From assembly GCA_038373885.1 (NCBI GenBank), contig JAWZYV010017516.1:434001-498000 (forward strand): 64,000 bases of DNA, written 5' to 3'. The notes below the pieces were generated by a model. That model was not told the origin of the DNA and searched no databases. It saw nothing but the letters and a program-made list of their open reading frames with translations. Each line of letters starts with the position of its first letter. The stretch's first letter is position 1. The DNA comes from Cheiracanthium punctorium. Taxonomy: Eukaryota > Arthropoda > Arachnida > Araneae > Cheiracanthiidae. Below, piece by piece: positions 1-12,127 of the stretch. A program made the translations under genes and the position numbers.

Positions 1-157
1 AACATTTTAAGCGAAAATAAAAACAAGAAATACAAGAATAAATAACTTTTTATAACATGCACTTTCACTTGCTCTTTGCTCGCTTCCCTCCCCCACCCCT
101 CCCCCAAACACTCTACTCCCTACAAACGGGGCGAATCCCATCGGTTGGGAACCGCTG
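1..157 (-). mobile_element. hAT-type MITE end (partial)
   Basis: Read on the minus strand, the segment ends at 157 with CAGCGGTTCCCAACC, a start typical of non-autonomous hAT elements (CAG plus a conserved G/C-rich core). A C-rich tract follows at 85-115. The other end would lie left of the window, so neither a second terminal repeat nor a target duplication can be checked. Confidence 0.35.
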
Positions 158-974
158 ACTTAATTGTATTAAAAAATAGTATATTTCTTAATTTGTTTTT
201 TTAATCACAATTCCTGATATTTTAAAAACAATTTATACATCTACTTTACTATTTTACAGCTAAAATTCGAAGAACACTTATTTCGAGTTTTCACAATCTC
301 GCTTTCATTATGGTAAAAAAAATAAAAATAATAATATCAAAAACCATGTGATGACTTACGTTTGCTGGAAGAAAGCCATCGAACGTTTAAAATCCCACAC
401 CTTTGTGTGCAGCTAAGCTCGACCGGTCGTCTATAGCAACCGTTGCGAAGGCTCGCAATGAAAAGATTATTTCATTTCTTGTCACGATGAAAGTAGAATT
501 CGTTGTAATATGAATGATGTGTTTGCAGACTTTCCGACTTGTGCCATACTATGTAACCCGTTACCTTGAAGAGTGGTCGTGTTTCTATTTCTTTCTTATA
601 GGGACAGAAGAAAAACAGAGGGATTTAATGACGGGCATGCATGTTAGTGGCTTGGTATCGATTCTAACTTTACGTTGCTGATGTTAAGAGAGAAATTCCG
701 ATTTTTTTTTCTTACTTTTCAACAGAGTTTGAAAGTGTTTATGATTTTTATCTGGTCCATAGGCAAGTGGGTGCAGTCAGGGGCGATGCAGCCCCTTTGA
801 AAAATGTTGCCCTCCCCCAAATTTGCAGAATAGATTAATAATTTGAAAAAATGAAAAAGCTGAATAATTTTTAAAAAATTCTTTTTAATCTGAAACACTT
901 TCATACTTAAATACACACTAAAGTGCTGTATATTAAAAACGTATAATAATCCTCGAGTCGTCCCCATTGTTCTT
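158..974. other. AT-rich stretch, no gene; half of a short dispersed repeat
   Basis: No coding evidence. One segment at about 581-625 (TTCTTATAG then a GGACAGAAGAAAAACAGAG block) recurs at about 1359-1402 with a few changes. The two copies lie on either side of the MITE at 983-1150, so they may be halves of an older repeat. Confidence 0.4.
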
Positions 975-982
975 CCTTATAC

Positions 983-1150
983 CAGGCGCGTAGCCAAGAA
1001 AATTTTTCGGGGGGGGATATGCGCCTGGAAAATATTTCGGGGGGGGGATATGAACTTATATGTGTATAAATAGACGGAATTTTATCACTAATCCAAACAT
1101 TTCGGGGGGGGGATATATCCCGATACCCCCCCCCTGTGGCTACGCCCCTG
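983..1150. mobile_element. hAT MITE with perfect 8-bp target duplication
   Basis: The element starts CAGGCGCGTAGCC and ends GGCTACGCCCCTG, an imperfect terminal inverted repeat of the CAGGGGCGTAGC type. It is flanked on both sides by CCTTATAC (975-982 and 1151-1158), the 8-bp duplication expected of hAT. Inside, a TTTCGGGGGGGGATATG block is repeated. There is no ORF, so it depends on a hAT transposase supplied elsewhere. Confidence 0.88.
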
Positions 1151-2370
1151 CCTTATACCATTAAGTTGAAAAATGTATCATTATTCATGAGTGTGTCGTA
1201 TTACTTTCCATGTCCCATAAAGCGCTTCTTTGAAATTGAAATCTACATTAAAATTGCCTACTAAATCTGTTTTACAATCTTCATCATCCATATTCTAACT
1301 ATACCTATCCTTTGAAATAAACTGTAGGGTTTGCCAGTTTCTCGCCAAATATGGAATGATTTCTATTTTTTTCTTATAGGAACAAAAGAAAAACAGAGTG
1401 AACAAAAGAAAGTATTTTTTGGTGCCAAACTTAGCGATTAATCATCCAAAATTGCAAATCTTAAAGACTTTAAACCTCCCCCCCCCCCTGCGCTATCTTG
1501 CTGCTTTATTGAAAAATGCGATGAAAACGCGCCAACGCAAATCGGCCCACAAAAATATTTCGACAGAAAAACCCGGAGTAAGCGAAACAGCACTGTAGTG
1601 CTAAAAACATTTGAACGTTTAAAGTTTTCAAATCTTGCTTCAACCCCCGCTAAAGTATACAGCAGCATTTATTGAGGTACCTCCAGCTATCTCACATCAT
1701 TCTCTCTTCATAAATCAGCATTCATAAGGGAAAAGAGGCTGAAAGAACAGGCAGATTTTTAGGCAAGTAATCAGACCCCAATAGCACAGATGGTCACAAA
1801 AGAGTCACTGTGACGTCACAGAGGGTCACAATTGTCACAGGACTTCAGATACTAGTCACATTGTGACTTGTGAGTGAAGTGACTCCACTGTGTGGTCACT
1901 GTGAAGTTTATTTGTGACCAGTCACCAGGTGACGTCGCCGTGGAGTCACCTTGTGACTAGTATGTGATCGGTTGCTCAGTGACTCCACTGTGAAGTCACT
2001 GTGTGACAGTTTTGTGACTACTGATTTTTTTTTTACTTCAAAATGACGTCACACTGGCCGCTTTTGCGACTTTGGAAACAGACTCACTTTTTCTAATATT
2101 TTGTGGCAATTTCTTTCATGAAACATTTAATAAATAAATCCCAAAGTGATAATGAGTAGGATTCAATAAAATCTCGCAGTTATGAAGTAATGGAATTTAG
2201 TTTAATTTATTAATTTTGAAATTATTTCTTTTAAACAAGACAATATTATTTATAAAGAAAATATTCTTAAAAATATTAGAATTGAGAACTCTAATCACAA
2301 TGGAGAAAACTAAGTATCTGTGAGTAAAATTAACAATTTCTTTCATATCTCCATGGCATATATGTTTCGA

Positions 2371-2553
2371 CAGCGTATGTAGGTTTAAATTTTGGATGGG
2401 GGGGGGGACTACTCAGTACTTTAAACCGGTATTGTTACCAGAGTAAACACAAATGGTCTCAAAATTGCTGTTTCTTAATAATTGCTTTAAGTTTTCGGAT
2501 GGGGCCTGGGATGACTCCATCCCCCCCCCCCCCATCCTTTAAATACGTCCCTG
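2371..2553. mobile_element. Probable hAT MITE
   Basis: The left end CAGCGTATGTAGG and the right end AAATACGTCCCTG (inverted: CAGGGACGTATTT) form a diverged terminal repeat, each followed inward by a G-run or C-run of 9 to 14 bases. Flanks share TATGTTT but the exact junction is unclear. Confidence 0.45.
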
Positions 2554-2771
2554 GTATGTTTGAAAGGTCCGCTAGGAAAAATTTGAGGTAAAACTGCCGG
2601 TCTAAGTCAAAAATACGTTATTTATTTTATCTAATGCATGTTTTTCCAATTAATTTTATTTATTTTTATATGAAATCCCTTTTAGACAAAATATAGCAAA
2701 AAATATAAATCTTATCCTTCAAACCTTAATATATATCAAACCCCGTAAACATGTCGCACATTACAAATTTA

Positions 2772-4260
2772 CACTGGTGGACAAAATTAATAGATGGAAA
2801 GCATTTTCTCAAATATCTCGAGAAGTACTGGATAAAAATAAATGAAATTTGGTATGGATATAACTTATTGTATGACAATAATGTGTGCAAAGCAAAAAAT
2901 AAAGTGCCATTCATTGGCAACAGTCTAATGTGGACTGAACTTCATGATGAAAGATGGCAATAAAAGAAAGGCTTGTATGGTGTGAATATGCATGCTGTGC
3001 ACAACGAATATGCATGCTGTGAATAAGAGAGCTAAGGAGAGCTTGTGGAAGACCTTCCCACTCTTCCGCCAGAACAGTTTTTAACTCCGGAATGGTTCTG
3101 GGTGGAGGATGGCGTATCGCAAAAGCCTCCCAAGAGCATCCCAAGCATTTTCAATGGGGTTAAGGTCAGGAGATTTAGCTGGCCAAACCATTCGATGAAT
3201 ATCTTCGCTTTCCAGATACTTATCAACCAGGCGAGTCCTATGTGGTCGGGCATTATCGTCCACAAAAACGAATTCGGGGCCTACAGCACCCTTGAAAAGA
3301 TGCACATAGGGCTCTAGGATCTCCTGCCTGTACCTCTGGACATTCACAGAACCAGTGTCAAACACATGGAGTCGTGTGTGGGTATCTTGCATGATCCCTG
3401 CCTAAACCCTTTGTCCTCCACCACCATACTGGTCCCTTTCCATGATGGTGCTGGGATGGTATCGGGTCCCAGGTTCCCTCCATATGAATATTCGCCGAGA
3501 ATCAGGTTGTAGACTTAATCTGGACTCATCTGTGACGAGAACATTAGTCCATTGGAGCCGTGTCCAGTGTTGGTGCTGTATGCACCATTGTACACGCTCT
3601 CTTCTGTGGGAGTGAGTGAGTAGGATGCAAATGGCGGGCTTCCTGGCATACAGACCTCTTTCGCCGAGCCTCATGGCAACTGTCTTCCTTGAAACTAATG
3701 CTCCTGTGGCAGCAGCGAGGTCCCTAGACAGTTGTGTCGCTGTAGACGTCCTCTGGCGCTTGGCTGTAAGTACCAAATACCGGTCTTCATTGGACGTTAT
3801 TGCTCTCAGACGACCTTTTCCTGGTCTTCTGGACACTGTCCCACTGTTTTTAAACTGGCTCCAAAAATTCGGAAAAACGCTTGGAGTTATACCCAATTTA
3901 CTAGCAACCTGAGCTTGGGATTGCCCTGCCTCAAGTCTATCTACAATTCTCCACCTCATACCTTCCTCTAAACGATTATGTTCATTCATTTCATCTAAAA
4001 ATCAACAAAAAACAACAAGATTATTCCAGAAACACAAAAAACGGCTAAAGCTGTGTTGTAGAGTGGAAAGAGCTGAGCAGCTGGATGCAGACTTTTATAC
4101 CTCCTGCTGGCTTAGCAACGCCCACAAAAATACGTAAACTCAATTCAGCGACACCAGCGCCATAGTGACATTATATGGCAACTAACTGTCCAGGTTTTAT
4201 GTGATATTTTCCGAGAAATGTGTGAAAATGCTTTCCATCACTTAATTTTATCCACCAGTG
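2772..4260 (-). mobile_element. Tc1/mariner element, DD34E, TA target
   Basis: The 50-bp terminal inverted repeats (2772-2821 and 4211-4260) start CACTGGTGGA and differ at only a handful of positions. Each outer end abuts TA (2770-2771 and 4261-4262), the Tc1/mariner target duplication. The element is 1489 bp and carries one transposase gene on the minus strand. It sits inside the GTCAC-array element at 1776-4848, so it is the younger insertion. Confidence 0.96.
2911..3989 (-). pseudogene. Tc1-like transposase, one nonsense codon and one frameshift
   Basis: A cut-and-paste transposase that would bind the terminal repeats of its own element and act at TA. Reading starts at 3989. The N-terminal paired-like helix-turn-helix region (about residues 1-110) holds VASKLGI and the RRPGKGR linker. 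The first catalytic Asp is in VTDESRLSL, the second in VDDNARPH, and the Glu in NPIEN, with 34 residues between the last two (DD34E). An in-frame TAG at 3402-3404 stands where relatives usually have a Trp codon, so the protein breaks after GGGGQRV and resumes in the same frame. A second lesion, a frameshift near 3120-3145, moves the C-terminal part (HPPPRTIPELKTVL) into another frame. Otherwise it is collinear with full-length Tc1 transposases of about 340 residues. It is inactive as written. Confidence 0.94.
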
Positions 4261-5053
4261 TATTTCATAACCGAATAAAAAAATTCAATAAATCATTAGT
4301 TTTTTCGGATGAATTCTTAAATAAAATAGCACATTATCTCCTGAAAATAATTTATGTGAAAAAAAAAAGATTTCCAAGATTTTTAATTTATATTTATTAA
4401 TTATGATATTTTCCCTCCATTTATAAAATACTCCAGAAAAATTTTAAGTTTCCAAAACAAGCCATGCCAGAACTAACTTTTGCAGCAGTCAGTTTAGTTT
4501 TTAAAACATTTTGAGCAAGATGATGACAGCGCCGAGGTAACGTGCTGGCCTATGAACGAGTGCGTCGAGTGTTCAATACTGGTACTAAGGCGTTTCATTC
4601 CGTGAGAGTTTGGTGCTGCCATCTAGTGCATGTTCTCGGTAACTCTTTTTCCCCGAAATTTTTTTTTTCCTGTCACAAAACTGTCCCAAAGCGACTTCTC
4701 TGAAGGGTCGCAATGTGAAGTCACCACTGGCGGACATAGGGACTGTATGGTAACCCTGCTGTGGAGTCGCGTCGACTGTTTGTAACTCTATTGTGACAGT
4801 ATTGTGTGGTCGCATTTCAGTCACAGGGGAAGGTTGTGCTATTAGGGGAAGTGAAGTTCTACAGCTTAAAAAAGGATCACGTGCTTAAAGGATCTCTGGG
4901 GGTGGAAGAGGAGAAGCAAATAATTTAAAATTCTCAGCCATCCTGGGGGTACTGCCACCCCTTGTCAATTCGCTTGCCTACGTTTCTGATTTCTGCTTGT
5001 CCGTCCGCTCTCTCGCTGATATAAATAGCAACCATTGACTGCCAAAAGATATT

Positions 5054-6593
5054 GGGGAAGGTGGCCTAAAATGATCTTCTAAAAAGAAACTTGTATAAAA
5101 TAACATAACTGTTTAAAAAATAAAACTTTGGCTGTTTGCTATCATATTTCACACTATATTTTGCATCATAAACATATTTTAAGGCATCCGTCAATGTTCG
5201 GAGACCATTTTCTTAAAATAACTAATATGTAATATGATGCATAGTTTTTTTAGTGTGTTTCAAGAAAAAAACTTTAAAAAATGATATTAATTTGAATTAA
5301 TGTATATTTATATTTTTTAATTGAAATACTCGTGTTACAGTTATTAATGTAACAGACCGCGATTAAGTTGTATTTTAAAAACTTTCGGATTTATGATTAG
5401 TCCAGTATAGTAAATAAGCATTTTTATCAAAATTCATTCTATTTTCATAAATAAAATAATAACCTGAAAAACATAATAAAATAGATCTACATCAAAACCT
5501 GCGGTCTAGGTCCAAGGAACATGCATACTCAGTTAAATCATTTATCGTTCATTAGTTTTTGAGAATGTTTTTCGTGCAGTAGCTTCGAAAATGTTTCACT
5601 TTTTAATAAAAGCATTTAAATTTTTGATAGCCATCTCTTGCTTCTTAAAGGGCCTACTAGCGTTCTAAAACCCATAGATTTAAAATAAAAGCAGTTTTAG
5701 AATATCCAAGTATGAAGCTTTACTTTGAGACAATAAAAAAAAACTATGAATTTTGCGTCAAAATTAACCTAGTTGTCGACGTAATTTTCAACGTAGTTGG
5801 ATACCTTAATAATAGTAGAAGCACACTGAGTAATGAAAAAAAAATTTTTTTTTGAGAAAGTGTCCAAAGGATCATTTTATCCTCAATCAAAGGGCAAAAT
5901 GATCCTTCATTTGAGAGTAATTATAAATTGTTTTTATCAGCAAAATAAAAGATTATAAGTTATTATGACTATATATAATGAAATAATAATAATAATAAGT
6001 TTTACAATCAGATAGTATGCATAATTTCTTTTATGAAAATTCAAACTAAAAAAAGCTTCGCAAGCAATAAAATGGAATAGAATAATTCAAAATGTACGGC
6101 CTACAATAAACACATAAATGAATTGAATAATGTAATGGGGAGTCACACACGCATTTTGAGAACGGTTGAAAGGCTGTCATGACTAGGACCCGATACAGGA
6201 GTTTCTTCAGTCGATGGCTCCTTTTACCCGGCAATATGTCTGCCGACTTTTGGTCATATTACAGGATGATGCCGAGAAACATAACAGCAAATGTAATTCC
6301 CATCTAGAAACATGCTCCATTCAGTAAAAAATCATATTTCTGTATATGAAAGACTGTATATCTAAATTAATAAGAAAGGTAGTGCTTACCTTATAACAGA
6401 TGTTATGAAACCCAATTTTTCGAAGAATTTTATTTCGACTCGTAATGTTGTGACCGCTTGAATACTGCCATTGCTTCTTATTCACTTATCACCCCTCGTT
6501 CTTGTGTTACCAGCAGACAGCTCTACCTGTATCATATAAGAAAACGTATGTGGATCGTTTTACCGACTAGGATCATTTTGGGCCATCTTCTCC
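5054..6593. mobile_element. Possible long terminal-inverted-repeat element
   Basis: GGGGAAGGTGGCC followed by TAAAATGATC at 5054 is mirrored at 6567-6593 (inverted: GGAGAAGATGGCCCAAAATG). The word AAAATGATCC also recurs internally near 5868-5910. The interior is AT-rich without a credible ORF. No target duplication was recognised, so boundaries and class are uncertain. Confidence 0.35.
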
Positions 6594-6689
6594 TGTATGT
6601 TGACAAAACACTCAATAAAATATCTGAAGTGACTCCACTCGACTTTCCGAACACTTGATTTTTGCTATGGGTTTAAACAAATTTCGTTC

Positions 6690-7085
6690 TGAGTAATTAG
6701 CATCTGAACTCAACCGAATGCAGAGTTCAGATGCTAGTGTATTTCAAATAATTTGAGTGTAAAGACAGCAATGTATAAGAATATTTTTGTAGCCCTGCAA
6801 AAAAATTGTAAGTCTTACACATACTGAGATCTATACAGTGTGTAAGAAAGTAAACTATAATAAGCATACTTAATTTGAGCGCAATCGAATGCACAATATA
6901 CACGCTAGTGCACTTCTAACGTCCATGGGCAGTAATGTATCAGATTTCTTTTTTGTAGTCTTCTACAATAATTATAAGCCATACACACACCCAAAACCAA
7001 TACCTTCGTGTGATGGTGGTCTATAACGTATATACTAAATTTGAGCTCAATTGAATTCACCATTCATCAGCTATAGTGCTAATCC
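6690..7085. repeat. Degenerate tandem repeat, period about 167 bp
   Basis: Three diverged units start near 6703, 6870 and 7037. Each contains a variant of GAGCTCAATCGAATGCA, then GCTAGTG, then AGTAATGTAT and a T-rich block ending in a TACACAC-like word. The third unit is truncated before the LTR at 7201. Confidence 0.45.
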
Positions 7086-7200
7086 CCCCCAAACACACGC
7101 ACATTCATACATCACCATAAAAATAGCATAAATGAGAAAATCTCAAAACGTGCAAATATATCGAAATCTCTGAAGCCGAATTTTTTCATTATTACAATAC

Positions 7201-8089
7201 TGTTACGAATTTTCGGGGCAACCCGCTGCTCTGGGGCTTAAAATGGTTTAAAATTCGCTTCAAATAGATAAATTTTCCTTTTTGTTGCATCAAAATCGGC
7301 CAATTAGAACCGGAGACATGGAGGTTTCGGTTTTCCATTGTTTTTCAATGGAGGTTCTAGAAATCTCGAGAAATATTAGTCCTAGGGCTTCGATCTCTTC
7401 ACATTTGAGGACTTATTTTTGGCGCCAAATTTGGCGATATTTCGCCAAAAGTCGCCAAGCTTGGCGAGTTTTTGGTCATTTGGCGCGATTTTCTCAATGG
7501 GGCCTGGAAGTTGTTTTTCCTGCATTAAAAACGCATAATAACCTAACATTTCTCTTCTATGACGTAATCAGAAGTCCCGCTTTATCTGGAATCTTCGAGA
7601 AATATACTTTTCTAGAAGCTGCTCGGAGGCTTCTGCCTCCTCTATAAATTCCACCAAGCGCGCTGCTCCGAGAGTTCAGTGTTGATCAAGTTTTGAGAGA
7701 GTGAATACGCTTGCTTTGGGATAGAAGCTGCGTTTCGCGCTGTTTCTGAAGCTTTGAATTTAAGTGCTGTGTGTACATTTTTCATCGCTGAGTCTTGAGA
7801 GACTGTTAGTGTTATTTCTCGTATATTTTCACTGAATTTTTGCCAGTGAAAGTGTTCTATTGTGTGTGAGAAATACAGCATTTGTGAGAGCTTCTGATCT
7901 AAGCGAACTGTTAAAAGCACATTACTGTTTAATTGTGCTTGTGAATTTTGTACAGCTGATTGTTCCACGAAGTTCTAGAAGCAATAAAGTTGTATTCCAT
8001 CCTGACCAGTGGACTTTTTACTGGAACTTCCTACACCAACTGGACTTTAGAACGACGAACCCCGGAAACAAATAGAGTATTCTGCAACA
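7201..8089 (+). mobile_element. Solo LTR, probable Ty3/Gypsy family
   Basis: The segment begins TGTTACG and ends CTGCAACA, and is flanked by the 4-bp duplication ATAC (7197-7200 and 8090-8093), as for an LTR retrotransposon. It has a plausible TATA element (TCTATAAATT at about 7639) and a polyadenylation signal (GCAATAAAG, about 7981). No internal gag-pol or second LTR adjoins it, so it is best read as a solo LTR left by recombination. A diverged partial relative lies at 46740-47243. Gypsy rather than Copia or BEL is inferred from the TGTTAC start. Confidence 0.82.
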
Positions 8090-8576
8090 ATACTTTCCTT
8101 ATGGTAAATTTTCGTAAAATGAAAAACAGCTGTTAAGAAAATGAAAACTTTGTAAAATAACACACATAAAAAAGTACTTTCTCACAAAACGATTGTTTCA
8201 GGGTGCGCCAAAGGTCCACCCTCCTTCCGTTGTAAGAAAGTTCTTACCATTCTTAAGAATAGAACGGTTAAAACTTGTTCTAGACTTTGTGTTTTATAAA
8301 ACAAAGTTTTAATTTTTACAGGGAAACAAAAAAATCTTTTAGCGTAGGTCCCCGGCCAGTCATTCTTTAAAGTTCATTCGTTTCAAAGCAAACAAAATCA
8401 ATAAATGTTATTTAGGTTTATAAAGAATGTTTTCCGTAAAAATTCTGTTTGTAATACAAGATCTGTACCAACAGTTATAAAAAATATTTTTTTTCTGTTC
8501 ATTTTTTCTGGCACATCGCTCTTGGAAAACCGGTGTCTCAGAAATACAGATTGGAATGTCAGTGACGTTTTCTAAC

Positions 8577-8956
8577 AGGCGCGTTACTGCCCATAATTCA
8601 CAACGCACACCCAGTGGCCAAACGATGAGTCGTTGTGAGCGCGGTTCGTTACGCTTAACCCTTTAATGCGAAGTGTTCCCGCTCTGGGAACACCAAACTC
8701 TGACGTTTTGACTGTTGCCAGTCACGAAGAATAGATTGGATTTCTATAAAAAATAGTTGCGGGTGACACGGCTCCACGAGAATCCTTTACCTTTTTAGCA
8801 CGTCATTTCCCGTAAAAAAAATGGTCACGAATATTTTTAAACAGCACTGACATCTGCTGAAAAATGGAAGAATGCGAGAACAGCTGGATAGATTGCCTAA
8901 TGCTGAAAAAAAGCGCAGCTGACTGTGCGCGCACAGCCAGCTGCGTCAAAAAATCT
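8577..8956. mobile_element. piggyBac-type half-element with its flank
   Basis: A TTAA at 8655-8658 is followed by CCCTTTAATGCGAAGTG, a piggyBac-like end. About 290 bp later the copy stops in the hairpin GCTGACTGTGCGCGCACAGC (about 8928-8950). Only one terminal repeat is present. The 80 bp upstream of the TTAA (8577-8654) are also shared with the copy at 16880-17338, so the two copies spread with their flank. Confidence 0.55.
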
Positions 8957-9005
8957 CACAAAATGCGACAAAATGAATCTCACAAAATGTGAACAATGCT
9001 AGAAC

Positions 9006-9128
9006 CAGGCGCGTAGCCAGGAAAATTTTTCGGGGGGGGGGGATATGAACTTATAGGTATATAAATAGACGGAATTTCATCACTAATCCAAAAATTTCGG
9101 GGGGGGATATATCCCGATATCCCCCCTG
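9006..9128. mobile_element. hAT MITE lacking its outer right terminal repeat
   Basis: The left end CAGGCGCGTAGCC is intact and the 8-bp duplication GCTAGAAC is perfect (8998-9005, 9129-9136). The right end stops at CCCCCCTG and lacks the expected GGCTACGCCCCTG. The target begins GCTA, which also occurs in the missing repeat, so collapse between the two GCTA copies could explain the loss. The internal sequence is close to that of the MITE at 983-1150. Confidence 0.72.
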
Positions 9129-9355
9129 GCTAGAACCACGGGCAGCAGCTCTAGACTCGTTGTATTGTTGTCCAAGGAGTATTCTTCGAAGGTAATAAAG
9201 TGGGGTTTTTTTTTTTTTTTTTTGTAAGAAGGATTATTTAATACATGGAATTCTTTTCTGTAATGACTTTTAGAACAAAAATATAGCTCTGATAGTTCTT
9301 TTACCGGAGCAAACACAATCACGATCATAGATTAGGCTCCGAAGACAATGATCCA

Positions 9356-9952
9356 CCCTTTCAACCAGTGATGCCTATTGGAATCATAATATTCGCAAGT
9401 GTTTTTCAGATTTCTTTTGTATTTGAGTTATGTTTCAGATTCCCTTTTCCTGATATTAATTTAAATACTCCATTATACAAGGAAAGTACAATTACTAATG
9501 TAGGGTAAACTGACCAGCAAATGCACCGGCCTATATAGGTTTTCCTTCGGAGGGGGCTAATCCAGTGTTAAGCCCTTTTGGAGGGAAAAGGAGGGGAGGG
9601 GCTCCCAATATTTGGATGTAAATTAAAAACCATTGGACTTTTCGCCTCTTTTCGCCTCTTTTACAACCTTTAAAGAAATGAGAAACTCAAATTTTTTTAA
9701 TTAACAGTAATATATGTACTAGATAATAATGCAACAGTGTAATGAAAAATTATTTTTATTGGCGTTAAAGTGCGTGTAATAAATACGTGTCTGAATGAAT
9801 AATTGGATAAAGCATCATAATAAGGCTTATGATGTTCTAATTTTGGTTTATTTTAAATCCTGTTGTTATTAGAGTTAATATAAATGTTTTAAAATAATTT
9901 TTTTTAAATAATCGTTTTATATTTTCGGAGGGTCCCCTCGGCTTCCCCTCTT
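9356..9952. repeat. Partial copy of the TTAA-flanked 4.4-kb element
   Basis: This stretch aligns by eye with 55736-55920, 57480-57709, 57854-57965 and 58724 onward. It starts CCCTTTCAACCAGTGATG, the same terminal repeat as at 55736, but without TTAA before it. It lacks the three insertions seen in the larger copy, so it works as an empty-site reference for them. No ORF is credible. Confidence 0.55.
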
Positions 9953-10559
9953 AAGGTGAAGTCCTAGTCAGGTATAGCCCCTATACTCGCCATGTTAGAA
10001 TCACCTGAACCAGTTAATTTAGAAACTGCTTTGTATAAAACCTTGAAATTTGGTGAATAGGTTTGAAAATGATCATTTAATAAAATGACATAAATTACAA
10101 ATACTGAGATAGCTTCTAATCAGGGGCGTAGCCAAGGGGGGGTTAGGGGGCTCATACCCCCCATGAGGAATTTTTTGCCATACAAAATGTATATTCTTCA
10201 CTACTTTATCACACACACGTATACATATATATGAGTTGTAGTAGTCGTAACCCCCCATGAAAAATTTCTGGCTACGCCCCTGCTTCTAATATATTTTATT
10301 TTTTATTTAAAACCTTCCGTCAATGACTATGCAGTGACGCCATCTGGAGAATGAGGTATGACATGAATATTTCAAATGAAAAATAAAATGAATCAGGTGC
10401 TATCTTCGTGTTTTTAATGTATGTCATTTTATTAAATGATCATTTTTGTACCTATTCACCAAATTTCAAGCCTTTATAGAAAATAGTTTGTAAATGAACC
10501 GGTCCAGATGATTGTTGCGTAGAGGATATAGGGGCTGATCCTTACTAGGACTTCACCTT
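9953..10559. mobile_element. Long inverted-repeat (foldback) element
   Basis: The outer arms begin AAGGTGAAGTCCTAGT (9953) and end ACTAGGACTTCACCTT (10559). The inverted similarity continues for about 145 bp on each side (9953-10102 against 10415-10559) and includes a TAGCCCCTATA motif and TGATCATTTAATAAAATGAC. A hAT MITE (10121-10282) has landed in the spacer. No ORF and no clear target duplication; the right end directly abuts the next element. Confidence 0.6.
10121..10282. mobile_element. hAT MITE, canonical
   Basis: The ends CAGGGGCGTAGCCA and TGGCTACGCCCCTG are perfect inverted repeats. The flanking 8-bp duplication CTTCTAAT is exact (10113-10120, 10283-10290). It is the cleanest member of the CAGGGGCGTAGC family in the window, at 162 bp with internal G-runs and C-runs. 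Confidence 0.95.
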
Positions 10560-11672
10560 CCCAGACAGCACAGCAAACTTGCATCAAACTTGCAGCAAGC
10601 TTGATTTATCAAGTCAGTAAACTTGAATTAAGCTTGAAAATTTCAAGCGTGTAATCTTAATGCAAGCTTGAATCAAGTGTTCTAGTTTACACTTGCCCAG
10701 CTTGCATTACAAGCTTGACATTTTAAGCTTACAAGCTTAAAAAATTTTCCTAAAAAAAATTTCCTAATTACACGGGGCGCCGGTCGGCGAACTCGCCCCA
10801 CATATTTTATTTTGCCACGCATTTTCACCTCTATGCTGAAATTTCAATTTAATTTAATCTGTTTTCATCAAGATTCTGCGGCTAGAATAGAACTACTTTT
10901 AACTAGCAAACTCGAGACCTTTGGGTTGGGAGGCGAGCGTCCTAACCGTTGTGCCACCAGTCGGGCCGATATGACTAAAGTTTGAAGTGACTGTTAGGGT
11001 GTTATCACGCCGTTTTCTGGCCAGATTGATAAGTGGCCGATGTGTTATTTGTTTCTTTTATTTTTCCATGGGATGCATCAAAATTAAAATAATGTTACTT
11101 GTGATTTAGAGACTCTACTAATAGGGAAATAAACATAATATAAACTTAACAACAGCACACGTTTTAAAACCTTCAAATCGAGACAAACGGCTGATTTTGA
11201 AATCAATTTCGTAGTATAATTTTATTTTATTTTGAAGAATTTCCATATTTGGAAATATAGAATCTTTTTCTTTAATTATATGGTCAAGTACATTTATGAC
11301 TGATGATAAATTATTTTGTATCGGCCGGAAACCGCCTCATTCTACCACCCATAAAGTGAAGTATATTAACTAACTAAATTGTGTTAATTATATTAAAATT
11401 TATCTTTAGGGCTAATTAATTAGTTAATGGAATTACTAATGTTAATTAGATGTAAATAAAACTAAAACTCCCCTCGTGTTACACTTCAGAGGGGCTTATC
11501 CGATTCATTCCTTCCCCTTAGACTTTTCAATGTCCATTCTCCTTCTCGCCTACAGCAATAGATGGCGCCATCAGCGCAATAATCAAGCTAATGGATTGAA
11601 ACGTCAAGCTTGTATTAATACGTCAAATTCAAGTCAATGCCAAGCTTGATTTAAGCTTATGTGCTGTCTGGG
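10560..11672. mobile_element. CCCAGACAGCACA element with AAGCTTG arrays
   Basis: The ends CCCAGACAGCACA (10560) and TGTGCTGTCTGGG (11672) are perfect inverted repeats of 13 bp. Next to the left end (10575-10740) and right end (11580-11660) are many copies of AAACTTG, AAGCTTG and their complements. The interior carries a tRNA-like segment on the minus strand (10905-10972) and AT-rich filler. No transposase was seen. No target duplication is evident; the left end touches another element. A close relative is at 55924-57469. Confidence 0.68.
10905..10972 (-). repeat. tRNA-like (SINE head-like) segment
   Basis: On the minus strand, TGGCACAACGGTTAGGACGC resembles a pol III A box and GGTCTCGAGTTTGC a degenerate B box at roughly tRNA spacing. 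The homologous place in the related element (about 56240-56330, minus) shows GGTTAGGACAC and GAGATCGATCCC. It is probably a tRNA-derived SINE captured by the ancestral element, not a functional tRNA. Confidence 0.4.
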
Positions 11673-12127
11673 TTAAATATGCCACTGAATAAATGAACAC
11701 TTAAACACTTTTTTTTTTTTTTAAGTCATTGTAAATGTAGATTTCGTACTTATCTCTGCAAACACTATTTCTTTTTTACACGTAATCTATTTTACTTTAT
11801 TTATTTTTTATTTTTATACTGTAAAAAAAGACGTTGGTGATTTTGCTTTGAACTGTATTACTATCTATTTTTCTTCTGTTATTGCTTTTCGGCGAAGACT
11901 CTTGAATGGAAAAATAACGTCATTTGCATGTCTGTCACATTTAAAGTTTTCGTGCACTCTAAAAGCCACTGAGTGTGATGGGGGGCGGTTCAGGTTGAAA
12001 ATCTTCATATTCTTTGTTATCTTCGTCACTTTTGTGGACTTCGGTATGTTAAAGGAATTTTCCCAAGAAAGGATTAGCTGAGCTGAGGATGTGGAAGCTA
12101 ATGAAATTTTATAAACTACAAAAATAT
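11673..12127. other. AT-rich stretch, nothing recognised
   Basis: Homopolymer T-rich sequence. The longest open frame (11848-12081, 77 codons) has no recognisable domain and no splice or start context that would make it persuasive. Confidence 0.3.

Larger units (their letters stand above)
1776..4848. mobile_element. Terminal-inverted-repeat element with GTCAC/GTGAC arrays
   Basis: The left end is CCCCAATAGCACA (1776) and the right end, read inverted, is CCCCTAATAGCACA (to 4848). Next to each end lies a dense array of GTCAC/GTGAC words in both orientations (1792-2030 and 4665-4830). The interior is AT-rich and is interrupted by a Tc1 element (2772-4260) and a probable hAT MITE (2371-2553). 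No transposase was seen. No convincing target duplication was found at the outer ends. Superfamily unknown; the ends resemble those of the elements at 10560, 18327 and 55924. Confidence 0.6.

Noticed and set aside
6046..6234. Small minus-strand gene
   Set aside because: The frame has a basic start and nothing recognisable; it lies within a probable terminal-inverted-repeat element and meets no splice or start criteria.
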